Below are positions 8,563 through 16,227 of a stretch of 64,000 nucleotides of DNA, one piece after another. Origin of the DNA: Photobacterium frigidiphilum (GTDB lineage: Bacteria; Pseudomonadota; Gammaproteobacteria; Enterobacterales; Vibrionaceae); assembly GCF_003025615.1 (NCBI RefSeq), contig NZ_PYMJ01000002.1, positions 1 through 64,000 of the forward strand, written 5' to 3'. The notes under the pieces are model-generated. The model searched no databases. It had not been told where the DNA came from and saw nothing but the letters and a program-made list of their open reading frames with translations. How positions within the stretch are numbered: position 1 is the first letter of the stretch; every line of letters begins with the position of its first letter. A program made the position numbers and the translations under genes.

Positions 8563-8988
8563 ATGATGAAAAAAAATAAATTTTGCATTTTAGCCATGCT
8601 CGCTTTGCCTTTAACGGGGTGCTTTTCAAATCAACACTTATTAAGTGAATCTGATCAATATGTGGGTGAGTGGGTTCTTGAGGGTGGGATTAGTATTCCA
8701 GGTATTACTAAGCGCCAACCGGGTATGATCATTGAAGAGGATCTAGGCGTAGCAGGTTTTACTGGCTGTAACTTATTTAAAGGGAAAGTGAATCTAGATG
8801 ATAGTGCAGTGAATTTCACACTACCTATTATGACGCATAAAATGTGCCTGCCTGAAATCGTTGAGCAAGAGCAAAATATTATGAATGTTTTACGTCATGC
8901 AACCAATATTGAAGTAGTGAATGAGACGTTAGTCGTGGATTCTGGTGATCGTTTTTTAATATTTGAAAAAGCCAATAAACATATTTAA
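8563..8988 (+). CDS. META-domain (HslJ-like) lipoprotein
   Basis: This 141-residue protein starts at MMKKNKF. An upstream in-frame ATG at 8428 would run through the ompA terminator, so it is rejected. The lipoprotein signal ends in the lipobox LTGC. The mature part (VGEWVLEGG, then FTGCNLFKGKV, FTLPIMTHKMC and an FLIFEK end) has the pattern of META/HslJ domains, which occur in outer-membrane-linked proteins of uncertain role. It is a single gene, facing cnoX across a shared terminator. Confidence 0.75.
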   Translation: MMKKNKFCILAMLALPLTGCFSNQHLLSESDQYVGEWVLEGGISIPGITKRQPGMIIEEDLGVAGFTGCNLFKGKVNLDDSAVNFTLPIMTHKMCLPEIVEQEQNIMNVLRHATNIEVVNETLVVDSGDRFLIFEKANKHI

Positions 8989-9011
8989 TTGATTGGTACA
9001 GATTTAAAATT

Positions 9012-9050
9012 AAAAAGGGCAGAGTAATGATGATTACTCTGCCCTTTTTT
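9012..9050. terminator. Bidirectional terminator between the META lipoprotein and cnoX
   Basis: The stem AAGGGCAGAGTAAT/ATTACTCTGCCCTT has a GATG loop, with A residues on one side and T residues on the other. It is placed between two converging genes. Confidence 0.9.
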
Positions 9051-9069
9051 ATATGTCGAAAATCTTTAT

Positions 9070-9933
9070 TTAGTATAAAAGGGAGTATAGCTTGCGGCGA
9101 TATTGACCTGCAATTGGATTACCTTGGCCTAATGCGGTAAGAATATCCATCATCGTTTTCTTCGCGCTACCATCTGCAAAGTTTAAGTCTTTCTGTAAAA
9201 TCGTAATCAATAATTCTAATGCTTCTTCTGTACGATTTACTTGGTTGTACTGAATAGCCAGATCGAAAGAGATGGCTGAATCTGTTGGGGTCGCGGCAAG
9301 TTTCTCTTCTAATGAACGGATCTCTGGTGAATCGCTTGCTTGCTTGTGTAATTCAAGTTTCGCCATTAAGCCTTTGTATTTTGCATCTTGATCTTGCATT
9401 AGAACGGTTGCTAGTAACGTTTCAGCTTCATCAAATTGAGCGGTTTCCACTAAACATTCGGCGATGGCAAGAGTGATAATGCCTGCTTGGGGAAATGCAG
9501 TCGCGAGTTGGCGAAGTACAGGCAGGGCTTGAGCATATTCTTTATTATCGACTAGCGTTAACGCTGCCTTTAACTGTAATTCTTCTTGGCTTGGTAAGTG
9601 TTTATTTAACATTTCACGCAAGCTAGCTTCTGTTTGAGGACCAGAACTGCCATCAGCGGGTTGACCATTTTTAAACAATGCAACAGTGGGTAGACCTTGA
9701 ACGCCAAACTGCGAGGCAACCATTTGTTGGGTTTCACAGTTAAGCGTTGCAAGAACAAGTTGCCCTTGATATTCACGAGTAATTTTCTCAAGTATTGCAT
9801 TTACTTCAAGGGTCTCAGGCATTGATGGTGCCCAAAAGCTGATTGCAACAGGTGTTTGCATTGATTGCTCAATCACTTGTTGAAGATTCTGTTCTGTCAG
9901 TTCAATCGCTAATTGTTCGTACATGCTACTCAT
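9070..9933 (-). CDS. cnoX: Chaperedoxin CnoX (YbbN)
   Basis: This 287-residue protein has a thioredoxin-like domain (about 1-115), then TPR-like helical repeats ending YRRKLYSLLY as in E. coli YbbN. CnoX shields substrates from oxidation and hands them to DnaK and GroEL. Where E. coli has SQHC this protein has SMPE (residues 37-40), so the redox cysteine is missing; the second conserved Cys (C66, in LNCETQQ) is kept. The start MSSMYEQ matches the family length; an upstream ATG at 9999 adds 22 residues that do not fit. In E. coli it neighbours ybbO and tesA; here foreign DNA separates them. Confidence 0.9.
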   Translation of the reverse strand: MSSMYEQLAIELTEQNLQQVIEQSMQTPVAISFWAPSMPETLEVNAILEKITREYQGQLVLATLNCETQQMVASQFGVQGLPTVALFKNGQPADGSSGPQTEASLREMLNKHLPSQEELQLKAALTLVDNKEYAQALPVLRQLATAFPQAGIITLAIAECLVETAQFDEAETLLATVLMQDQDAKYKGLMAKLELHKQASDSPEIRSLEEKLAATPTDSAISFDLAIQYNQVNRTEEALELLITILQKDLNFADGSAKKTMMDILTALGQGNPIAGQYRRKLYSLLY

Positions 9934-10069
9934 CCGTAAATGTTTAAATTTAAATTTGCCTAAATACCTTGCCAGAGTTAGCGCAAAAATGTGGGGCATT
10001 TAATTAAATAATATGGGGATTAATACATGTTTATCAAGAAAGAGAAGGGGGAATGTGAAGTAAAGACGA

Positions 10070-10097
10070 AAAAAAGGAGAGTCATCCTCTCCTTTTT
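10070..10097 (-). terminator. Terminator after the small ORF at 10096
   Basis: The stem AAAGGAGA/TCTCCTTT is followed on the minus strand by a T run. It begins at the stop codon of the 23-residue ORF and lies about 140 bases before the cnoX start, so it could act as an attenuator. Confidence 0.7.
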
Positions 10098-10167
10098 AGC
10101 CTTGAAATGTTAACAGTAAAGCGAGTGTCACACAGACACAAAGCATATTTATTTGGCGTAATGTCAT
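10096..10167 (-). CDS. Candidate 23-residue hydrophobic peptide or leader peptide
   Basis: The frame starts MTLRQINML, continues with a hydrophobic run (CVCVTLALLL) and ends TFQG. A GAGGG-type ribosome site lies about 8 bases before the ATG. The stop overlaps a strong hairpin terminator. The peptide has two Cys and many Leu/Val codons. It may be a small membrane protein with its own terminator or a leader controlling read-through into cnoX. I do not recognise it. Confidence 0.4.
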   Translation of the reverse strand: MTLRQINMLCVCVTLALLLTFQG

Positions 10168-10639
10168 ACCACACCCTCAGTGTTTTTAGTTATAAGTCGT
10201 AGGGAGGTGCCGAGAAATCAGATACAGGAGGTTTCTCTTCAATCTACGTAATTAAGATAACCTGAATGTGTGACAGTAATATTACGTTATTGTTTTTTTT
10301 GTCATTACTAACGCGATAATCGTGCTTAATGCTTATTTATGATGTTTACAATGCAAGGATTGAACTTTTATTACACAGATAAAGGTGTAATTTTAAGTGG
10401 AAATAGCAGTGATCACGAATAATTCAAGGCGCAGTGTATCGGTGTAGCCTTCTAGATCGAACGAAATTACAATGTTGATGCTTGTGGTCGTACTGTTCGT
10501 AAACTAAAAACCTCATGTTATGATGCTCGATCAAAAGGACTGATTGTTCAATACTTATTCACTAATAAAAGGCTGGCTATTTGCAGTTTAAGGTTGGCAT
10601 AAAGGCAGTCTCAGTGAATGCAGTGGGAAGATAGAAAAT
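10168..10639. other. Intergenic region between the small ORF and the SDR gene
   Basis: These 472 bases are AT-rich. They should hold the promoters of the leftward small ORF/cnoX transcript and of the rightward SDR gene. I see no clear operator and no gene. Confidence 0.4.
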
Positions 10640-11467
10640 ATGAAAACGTCGATATTAATTACCGGGTGTAGCAGTGGTATTGGTCGTTACTGTGCAGAGC
10701 AACTACACGAAGCTGGCTATCAGGTTATTGCTAGCTGCCGAAAGCCCGAAGATGTGGCAGTGCTCAAAGCACAGGGGGTTTCCTGTGTTCAGCTTGATGT
10801 AACGGACTCAGCATCTATTCACTCTGCACTAAAAGAAACATTGCAGCTAACGGGCGGTAAGTTAGATGTGTTATTCAATAATGCTGGGTACGGTCAGGGC
10901 GGAGCAATCGAAGACCTACCGACAGAGGCGCTTCGAGCACAGTTTGAAACGAACTTCTTTGGCTTACATGACCTGACTAGGGCTGTGATTCCAGTTATGT
11001 TGAAGCAAGGGCATGGGAAAATAGTTCAAAATAGTTCTGTGTTGGGGCTGGTCGCAATGAAGTATCGCGGAGCATACTCGGCAACAAAATTCGCTTTAGA
11101 GGGCTATTCAGATACTCTTCGCTTGGAATTGATGGATACAAACATCTCTGTCAGTTTAATCGAGCCTGGGCCAATTGTGAGCAAGTTCAGAGAGAACTCT
11201 TTACGTGCAGTTAAAAGTGCAATAGATATAGATGGCTCCCGGCATAAAAATAATTATCAGAAAACGTTAGCAAGGCTGGGAAGTCAGGAGTCTTCAACCC
11301 CTTTTACACTTGGTCCGGAAGCGGTATTGAATCAGTTACAGAGAATCTTAGATAGCGTCAGCCCTAAGCCGCGTTACTATGTGACAAAATCAACCTATAT
11401 ATTTGGGTACCTTCGTCGCTTTTTATCATCAAGAATGCTTGATCGTATTTTAGTTAAAGGTAATTAA
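10640..11467 (+). CDS. YbbO-like short-chain dehydrogenase
   Basis: This 275-residue SDR has the cofactor motif TGCSSGIG (residues 8-15), NNAGYGQGG, and the catalytic S...YSATK with the Tyr and Lys of YxxxK. It ends with FTLGPEAV and a Phe/Leu/Arg-rich tail near RMLDRIL as in E. coli YbbO. It should be an NAD(P)-dependent oxidoreductase; YbbO enzymes act on aldehydes and steroid-like ketones. It is transcribed opposite to the usual ybbO orientation, and a decayed second copy in the ancestral orientation lies at 14655-14918. Confidence 0.85.
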   Translation: MKTSILITGCSSGIGRYCAEQLHEAGYQVIASCRKPEDVAVLKAQGVSCVQLDVTDSASIHSALKETLQLTGGKLDVLFNNAGYGQGGAIEDLPTEALRAQFETNFFGLHDLTRAVIPVMLKQGHGKIVQNSSVLGLVAMKYRGAYSATKFALEGYSDTLRLELMDTNISVSLIEPGPIVSKFRENSLRAVKSAIDIDGSRHKNNYQKTLARLGSQESSTPFTLGPEAVLNQLQRILDSVSPKPRYYVTKSTYIFGYLRRFLSSRMLDRILVKGN

Positions 11468-12302
11468 TAGAGAGTCGTGTGTTAGTCCTACAGAATCGAG
11501 CATAGTCATGACTGTAGACAAATACAGGATTCATACCGCCTTTACCTATGAAATAAGGGCGCTCAAAAACATCCATCGAGTGAGTCGATATTAGAGGGAG
11601 CAAGAAAATCAGTATTGTTTAATAAGCCCATCATTTTCATAAACAAACATTAATGTAAAATATAAATGAGCATAGTGTTCAATAACATGATTGAGGTATT
11701 TAGATAATACAAATTCGTTTATTTTATTTAGAGCCATAACTCGACGAATCTTTAACCATCGCAATATAAAGATAGATCGTTAACTTTATTGTAAATTACG
11801 TAATCTCCCCCCCAGCAGGTAGACATGCCTAAGAATAAAACACATTGAATATAAGCGCATGATATAAAAGTAATTATTATTGGTAAAAATAATGCCACTG
11901 TTAAATCAATGACTTAAGAGCCTTGCTTTTATTGCGTATTACTTTTATCGAATTGAATCTTCCATTTATTTAGAGTTAAAAATCTATTTTACCAGTATTG
12001 ATGACTATATCTTTACGTCAATTTAATGACATGCTTGGTTATTGTTTTGACGTTTAACTTAAAAGATATTTATATTTCATTGTTTGTGATTAAGCTTTAA
12101 AAATCCACTTAAAAATACCAAGATTTTATTTTATTGGCTGTCTATAATGCCGATAAGTTTTTTATGTTGTTCAAGGTTAATTTTATATGTATGCATATGA
12201 AGTTAATTGCCATCTAAAAACTCATAATTACTAATTAAGAAATATTGCGCTTAGTTATATACAACCAAGCGAACGTTTGACGTATTTTACAGAGGAAGTG
12301 TC
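11468..12302. other. AT-rich non-coding stretch
   Basis: These 835 bases are strongly AT-rich with many short homopolymer runs and stops in all frames. No tRNA, IS end or convincing ORF is visible. It must contain the promoter for the lipoprotein gene at 12303. Its length and composition fit accessory DNA. Confidence 0.5.
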
Positions 12303-12449
12303 ATGAGATTAATAAAGCGCCTGTTATGTTTAGTCACTATTAGTTTTGTATTAACTGCCTGTAATAGTGGGGGAAGTTCGAATGCAGTTGAAGCATCGCA
12401 AGATGTGAGTGGAATTAGCACGCCTTCAACGGTTAGCGTCGTTAACTAA
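12303..12449 (+). CDS. Small lipoprotein, 48 residues
   Basis: The frame starts MRLIKRLLCL and has a lipoprotein signal ending in the lipobox LTAC. The mature part is only about 28 residues, Ser/Val-rich (CNSGGSSNAVEAS...). GAGGAAG lies 7 bases before the ATG. It ends 24 bases before the large secreted protein gene at 12474, so the two look like an operon. I do not recognise it; it may be an outer-membrane partner of the next product. Confidence 0.65.
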   Translation: MRLIKRLLCLVTISFVLTACNSGGSSNAVEASQDVSGISTPSTVSVVN

Positions 12450-12473
12450 AACTAAATATAAAAAGGATTTGAT

Positions 12474-14561
12474 ATGAACAAGTTATCTTTATCGGCTGCA
12501 ATTGCCAGTGCACTATTTTCTTTACCAAGTGCGGCAAATTTTAGCGATTCAGGCACTGATTACTCGAATACGATCACCGACAGTTATGTCGGTGAACAGG
12601 CAGCTGAGCCGCTGAATATGGCTAACATGCTGTTGTGTATTATGAAGGCGACCGGGGCTGAAAATTTTGCTAATTCTGATTACCGGGCATTGGTAGATTC
12701 AGCCCAATGCGAAGGTCGACAAGATAGTGACAGTTCGCAGGCCGCGGCAAATAAAATCTCATATTCTGAGGTGGTGGTTAGCTCGTCCCGCGCTAACAGT
12801 CAAAGCTCGCAAGACGTTACCGTCTGGTTCCAGGAAGCTGAAGAGCAGGATGGCCAGTATATTATTAACACCAGCGTATCTGCAGCCCCAAGCCCGACCA
12901 GTCCTTTCGGCGAACTGCAGTTTACTTTTAAACATGCCAGTGGCGGCGACAAGGGTGACCTGAATATATCCGTTCAGAATGGCCAGAATGTGATCAGCCT
13001 GATCAATACTTTCGAAGAGGGTGGAAACACTATAGAACAGGCTGCGATTGTGCAGATTGACGATGCTCAGGGCAACAGCGGCCGCGGTAAAACAAAAGGC
13101 CTAGACTGGAGCCAAAATCCTCCTGTGCCTATTGAGTACAAACTGGCCTACAATGAAGATTACTATTTCAAGCAAGTCGGCAGTGATCCGGAAGTTTGCT
13201 TAAGCCGCAATAACCCGCGCGAGAATGTCCACCGTTATTCTTTATTTAATGCCACGACTGGCGCTTTGCTGGACATTAAGGCTGGCTTTAACTTCGAATA
13301 CATTTCATCGCTTAACGGCCAACCTCAATACGGATTTATCGGTGAGTGGGGTCTGTGGACAGAAGAGCAACAGCAACCAGATTATGTGCCCCCAACAACA
13401 ATTACCGATGATGATGGTGTGAGCTACACTGTCATGACTGCACCAGGTAAGTTGGTACGCCAGACAAAAGGGCTGCGTCCCTTGCAAGATGGTGAATCTT
13501 TCGAATACTGGAACGGCAGCAGTTCAACGACGGTTTACTGGGTTGAAAGTGCAGGCCAGTTCCAGGCCGATAATGGCTCTGGTAACCCAGATGGTGTTGA
13601 TACAGGCATAACACAAAATACTTACTTCTGGTCACCTTTGCTGCGTCAGAATGTCAATTACTTGGGCAATGGTAGCGGAGTTCATAAGGTGGCTTACACG
13701 ACCAGCGAAACCGTCCGTGCCAATGATGCCATTTTCAACAGCGGGGCGATCGGCCTGACCTGTTACGGCGACTGCCCGCAAAGCAACATCAGCCTTAACG
13801 ATGCGGTTAACTGGACCTTCACTCAGTCTTACGAAGATCCGTCTAGTACAGGTATCGCGTATAGCCTGGATCCGGCAGATATGACCCTGAAACTGTCAGG
13901 TCAGCCGGTTACACTTAACTTTACCCGTGATGATCTAAGTAATGGGCAGGAGTTTTGGGGAGCATCGAGCGGTGAATTTGTCCTGAGTTCTGATGCAGGC
14001 TCTGTCACTAGCTGGGATGATCTTAATGGTCAAAGCCTGGTCACCTATCGCTGGGAAATGGGGGTCGATATCTGGAGCCAGCTGACTATGCTGAAAAATC
14101 AGGCAGATCAGAGCTTCTATGAGTTCGACAAACCCGTCAACTTCATTTACACCCACCAGACAGCAAATGATAGAAACGGTGAATCCAACAGCGATGGTAA
14201 GCAGGTAATGCTGGAGTACCACGGACCGGGTAACATGCATGGTATCCCATGGGAACAGGCCGACGGCCAGTGGAATGCTCAGTTCAGCATTACAGACGGT
14301 ACCGAAGTGCATACCGACAGTAACGGCAACCGTTATGTTGTGAAAGCCACCGGTATTGACAAACGCTTTGTACCTGCGGCTGGCGGCGCAAGTGATTGTA
14401 CTAACTCAGGGTTGGATCTGAACGGCGCGGCTCTGCTGACATTACCAACAGCGGCGAATATTCCGACCATTAGCACAACCTGGGCAGACAAAGAGAGCTT
14501 AACTGTTGCTGATGAGCCTTGGGTTATTCATGGTGAAGTACAAGCTGCAGCCAACGAATAA
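12474..14561 (+). CDS. Large secreted protein of unknown function
   Basis: This 695-residue protein has a signal peptide (MNKLSLSAAIASALFSLPSAA). AAGGAT precedes the ATG. The mature protein is acidic and rich in Gly, Ser, Asn, Asp and aromatics, with a few Cys (MLLCIM, AQCEG, EVCLS, CYGDC, SDCTN) that could form disulfides, as in exported beta-rich proteins. I see no known catalytic motif or anchor. Codon use is richer in CTG, GGC and GCC than the TTA-rich neighbours, consistent with transfer. It lies in the DNA that separates cnoX from tesA. Function is not assigned. Confidence 0.8.
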   Translation: MNKLSLSAAIASALFSLPSAANFSDSGTDYSNTITDSYVGEQAAEPLNMANMLLCIMKATGAENFANSDYRALVDSAQCEGRQDSDSSQAAANKISYSEVVVSSSRANSQSSQDVTVWFQEAEEQDGQYIINTSVSAAPSPTSPFGELQFTFKHASGGDKGDLNISVQNGQNVISLINTFEEGGNTIEQAAIVQIDDAQGNSGRGKTKGLDWSQNPPVPIEYKLAYNEDYYFKQVGSDPEVCLSRNNPRENVHRYSLFNATTGALLDIKAGFNFEYISSLNGQPQYGFIGEWGLWTEEQQQPDYVPPTTITDDDGVSYTVMTAPGKLVRQTKGLRPLQDGESFEYWNGSSSTTVYWVESAGQFQADNGSGNPDGVDTGITQNTYFWSPLLRQNVNYLGNGSGVHKVAYTTSETVRANDAIFNSGAIGLTCYGDCPQSNISLNDAVNWTFTQSYEDPSSTGIAYSLDPADMTLKLSGQPVTLNFTRDDLSNGQEFWGASSGEFVLSSDAGSVTSWDDLNGQSLVTYRWEMGVDIWSQLTMLKNQADQSFYEFDKPVNFIYTHQTANDRNGESNSDGKQVMLEYHGPGNMHGIPWEQADGQWNAQFSITDGTEVHTDSNGNRYVVKATGIDKRFVPAAGGASDCTNSGLDLNGAALLTLPTAANIPTISTTWADKESLTVADEPWVIHGEVQAAANE

Positions 14562-14599
14562 TTACGGTTTACCCTTAATATTTATGCCATAAACTAAAC

Positions 14600-14650
14600 T
14601 ACTTCAAGGTGCAAAATTCTCGCTGAAACGAGCATCTTGAGGTAACTTGA
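14600..14650. repeat. Dispersed palindromic repeat, copy A
   Basis: Imperfect inverted repeat with arms CTTCAAGGTGC and GCATCTTGAGG and a loop of about 20 bases. It is related to the copies at 19835 and 60916. It abuts the truncated end of the ybbO pseudogene. Confidence 0.65.
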
Positions 14651-14654
14651 TGTC

Positions 14655-14918
14655 TAGGAAATTGTTCACGTAACGCATGCGTGGGCAAATCTTCTAATGT
14701 CCCTCCGGTAATGTCTTACGTTTCTTTTAATCCCTGTTGAATTGGCTCGCGAGAGGTGAGATCAAGCTGTACACAATGTAGCCCTTACGCTTGTAAGGCG
14801 GCAGCATTTTTTGGGGGGCGACAGCTGGCAATAACTTGATAACCCGCTTGATGAAGTGCATTGCACAGTGGTAGCCAATGCCAGTGCTACAGCCTGTAAT
14901 TAAAATGGCAGTGCTCAT
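14655..14918 (-). pseudogene. Remnant of a ybbO-type dehydrogenase gene
   Basis: Starts intact (MSTAILITGCSTGIGYHCA) with the SDR cofactor motif, then shifts frame. In other frames the relics ALHQAGYQVIASCRPPK, LHCVQLDLT and EDLPTHALREQF match the intact SDR at 10640 in order. A stop, frameshifts and an internal deletion that removed the NNAG region make it non-functional, and the last two thirds are gone. It sits directly upstream of tesA in the same orientation, the ancestral position of ybbO in E. coli. Confidence 0.85.
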
Positions 14919-14954
14919 TGTTATCTATCTTAAAGATTTGCTGTCGCTGGGGAA

Positions 14955-15554
14955 TTATAAATAAGGCGCGATATTCTCAGCCATATATTCGGCAATCCAT
15001 GGCTGAGCATCAGGTTTAGGGTGCAAACCGTCATTCATCATCCATTCTTGTTTTAAAATGATCGGCTCTAAAAAGAAAGGTAACAGTGGTGTAGCTAACT
15101 CTTTACTGAGTTGAGGGTAAATAGAACTGAACATATCACTGTAGCGTTTGCCGTAATTGGGCGGCACTTTTATCTGCACGAGCATTGGCTTGGCATCAGC
15201 ATTTTGAATTTCAGTGATCATTTGGCTGAGATTGTTACGTATAGTACCTTGAGGGAAACCACGTAAGCCATCATTCGCCCCGAGTTCAATTATGACGTAA
15301 GCTGGTTTATGTTGTTGTAATAATGTAGGCAATCGAGCCAAGCCGTTTCCTGTTGTATCGCCTGAAATACTGGCATTTACAACGGTGATTTCGTGACCTT
15401 GTTGCTTTAATGCGGGTTGCAGTAACACCGGCCAGCTTTGCTCTGCCCGCATTTGATAGCCCGCGCTCAAGCTATCACCGACAACCAGTAACGTGTTGCC
15501 CCACGCATTTAGCGAACATAAATAGATCAATAAAACTGAAAGGATTCGCATCAT
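14955..15554 (-). CDS. tesA: Multifunctional acyl-CoA thioesterase I / lysophospholipase / arylesterase TesA
   Basis: This 199-residue periplasmic GDSL hydrolase has a signal peptide up to about residue 19. Block I is VVGDSLSAGY with the nucleophile Ser, block III is LGANDGLRG, and block V is DGLHP with the catalytic His. The ATG at 15554 has MMRIL at its start like E. coli TesA; the longer frame to 15701 would run antisense through ybbA. Its start codon overlaps by two bases the divergent start codon of ybbA. Confidence 0.92.
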   Translation of the reverse strand: MMRILSVLLIYLCSLNAWGNTLLVVGDSLSAGYQMRAEQSWPVLLQPALKQQGHEITVVNASISGDTTGNGLARLPTLLQQHKPAYVIIELGANDGLRGFPQGTIRNNLSQMITEIQNADAKPMLVQIKVPPNYGKRYSDMFSSIYPQLSKELATPLLPFFLEPIILKQEWMMNDGLHPKPDAQPWIAEYMAENIAPYL

Positions 15555-16227
15555 GTCAACATCCGTGATTAAGGCTGTATCTGTGTCTAAAAAAGTGACG
15601 ACGGCATCGTCCTCACTCACCATCTTGCAGGATGTTTCCCTCGAGGTCGAGCAAGGAGAAACAATAGCACTTGTTGGCGTCTCTGGCGCAGGTAAGTCCA
15701 CCTTAATGACATTGTTAGCAGGGTTGGATATTCCGAGTACGGGGGAAATTGAATTATTGGGGCAGTCTTTGTCGCAATTAGACGATGAAGCGCGTGCTGC
15801 TTTACGCAGTGAGGCTATAGGGTTTGTCTTTCAAAGTTTCTTATTAATTCCATCCTTAAATGCGGTTGAAAATGTCATGTTACCCGCCATTATTAAAGGC
15901 GATGTGGGTGATGAGGCTCGAGCATCAGACTTATTAAAATTGGTCGGTTTAGCGGGTAGAGAGATCCATTTACCTTCACAGCTGTCGGGTGGAGAGCAAC
16001 AAAGGGTAGCACTTGCGCGTGCATTCATGACACGCCCTCAGGTGCTGTTTGCCGATGAACCAACCGGTAATCTTGATGAGCAGACAGCGGCGAATATCAT
16101 TGATTTACTTTTTGCATTAAACCGAGATCACGGCACAACCTTGGTGTTAGTGACGCATGATTCTGTGCTTGCAGAGCGTTGTGATCGAACTTTACGAATT
16201 CAAGGTGGAAAGGTGGAGGCAGCATGA
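15553..16227 (+). CDS. ybbA: ABC transporter ATP-binding protein YbbA
   Basis: This 224-residue ATPase has Walker A GVSGAGKS, signature LSGGEQQR, Walker B VLFADEP and the switch His in LVTHD. It belongs to the LolD/MacB-like group that works with FtsX-type permeases. AAGGA lies 8 bases before the ATG. It overlaps the permease gene ybbP by four bases (ATGA). Confidence 0.92.
   Translation: MSTSVIKAVSVSKKVTTASSSLTILQDVSLEVEQGETIALVGVSGAGKSTLMTLLAGLDIPSTGEIELLGQSLSQLDDEARAALRSEAIGFVFQSFLLIPSLNAVENVMLPAIIKGDVGDEARASDLLKLVGLAGREIHLPSQLSGGEQQRVALARAFMTRPQVLFADEPTGNLDEQTAANIIDLLFALNRDHGTTLVLVTHDSVLAERCDRTLRIQGGKVEAA

Noticed and set aside
13935..14312. A 125-codon antisense frame within the large secreted protein gene
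   Set aside because: The coding strand has a signal peptide, a ribosome site and consistent codon bias; the antisense frame is a shadow.
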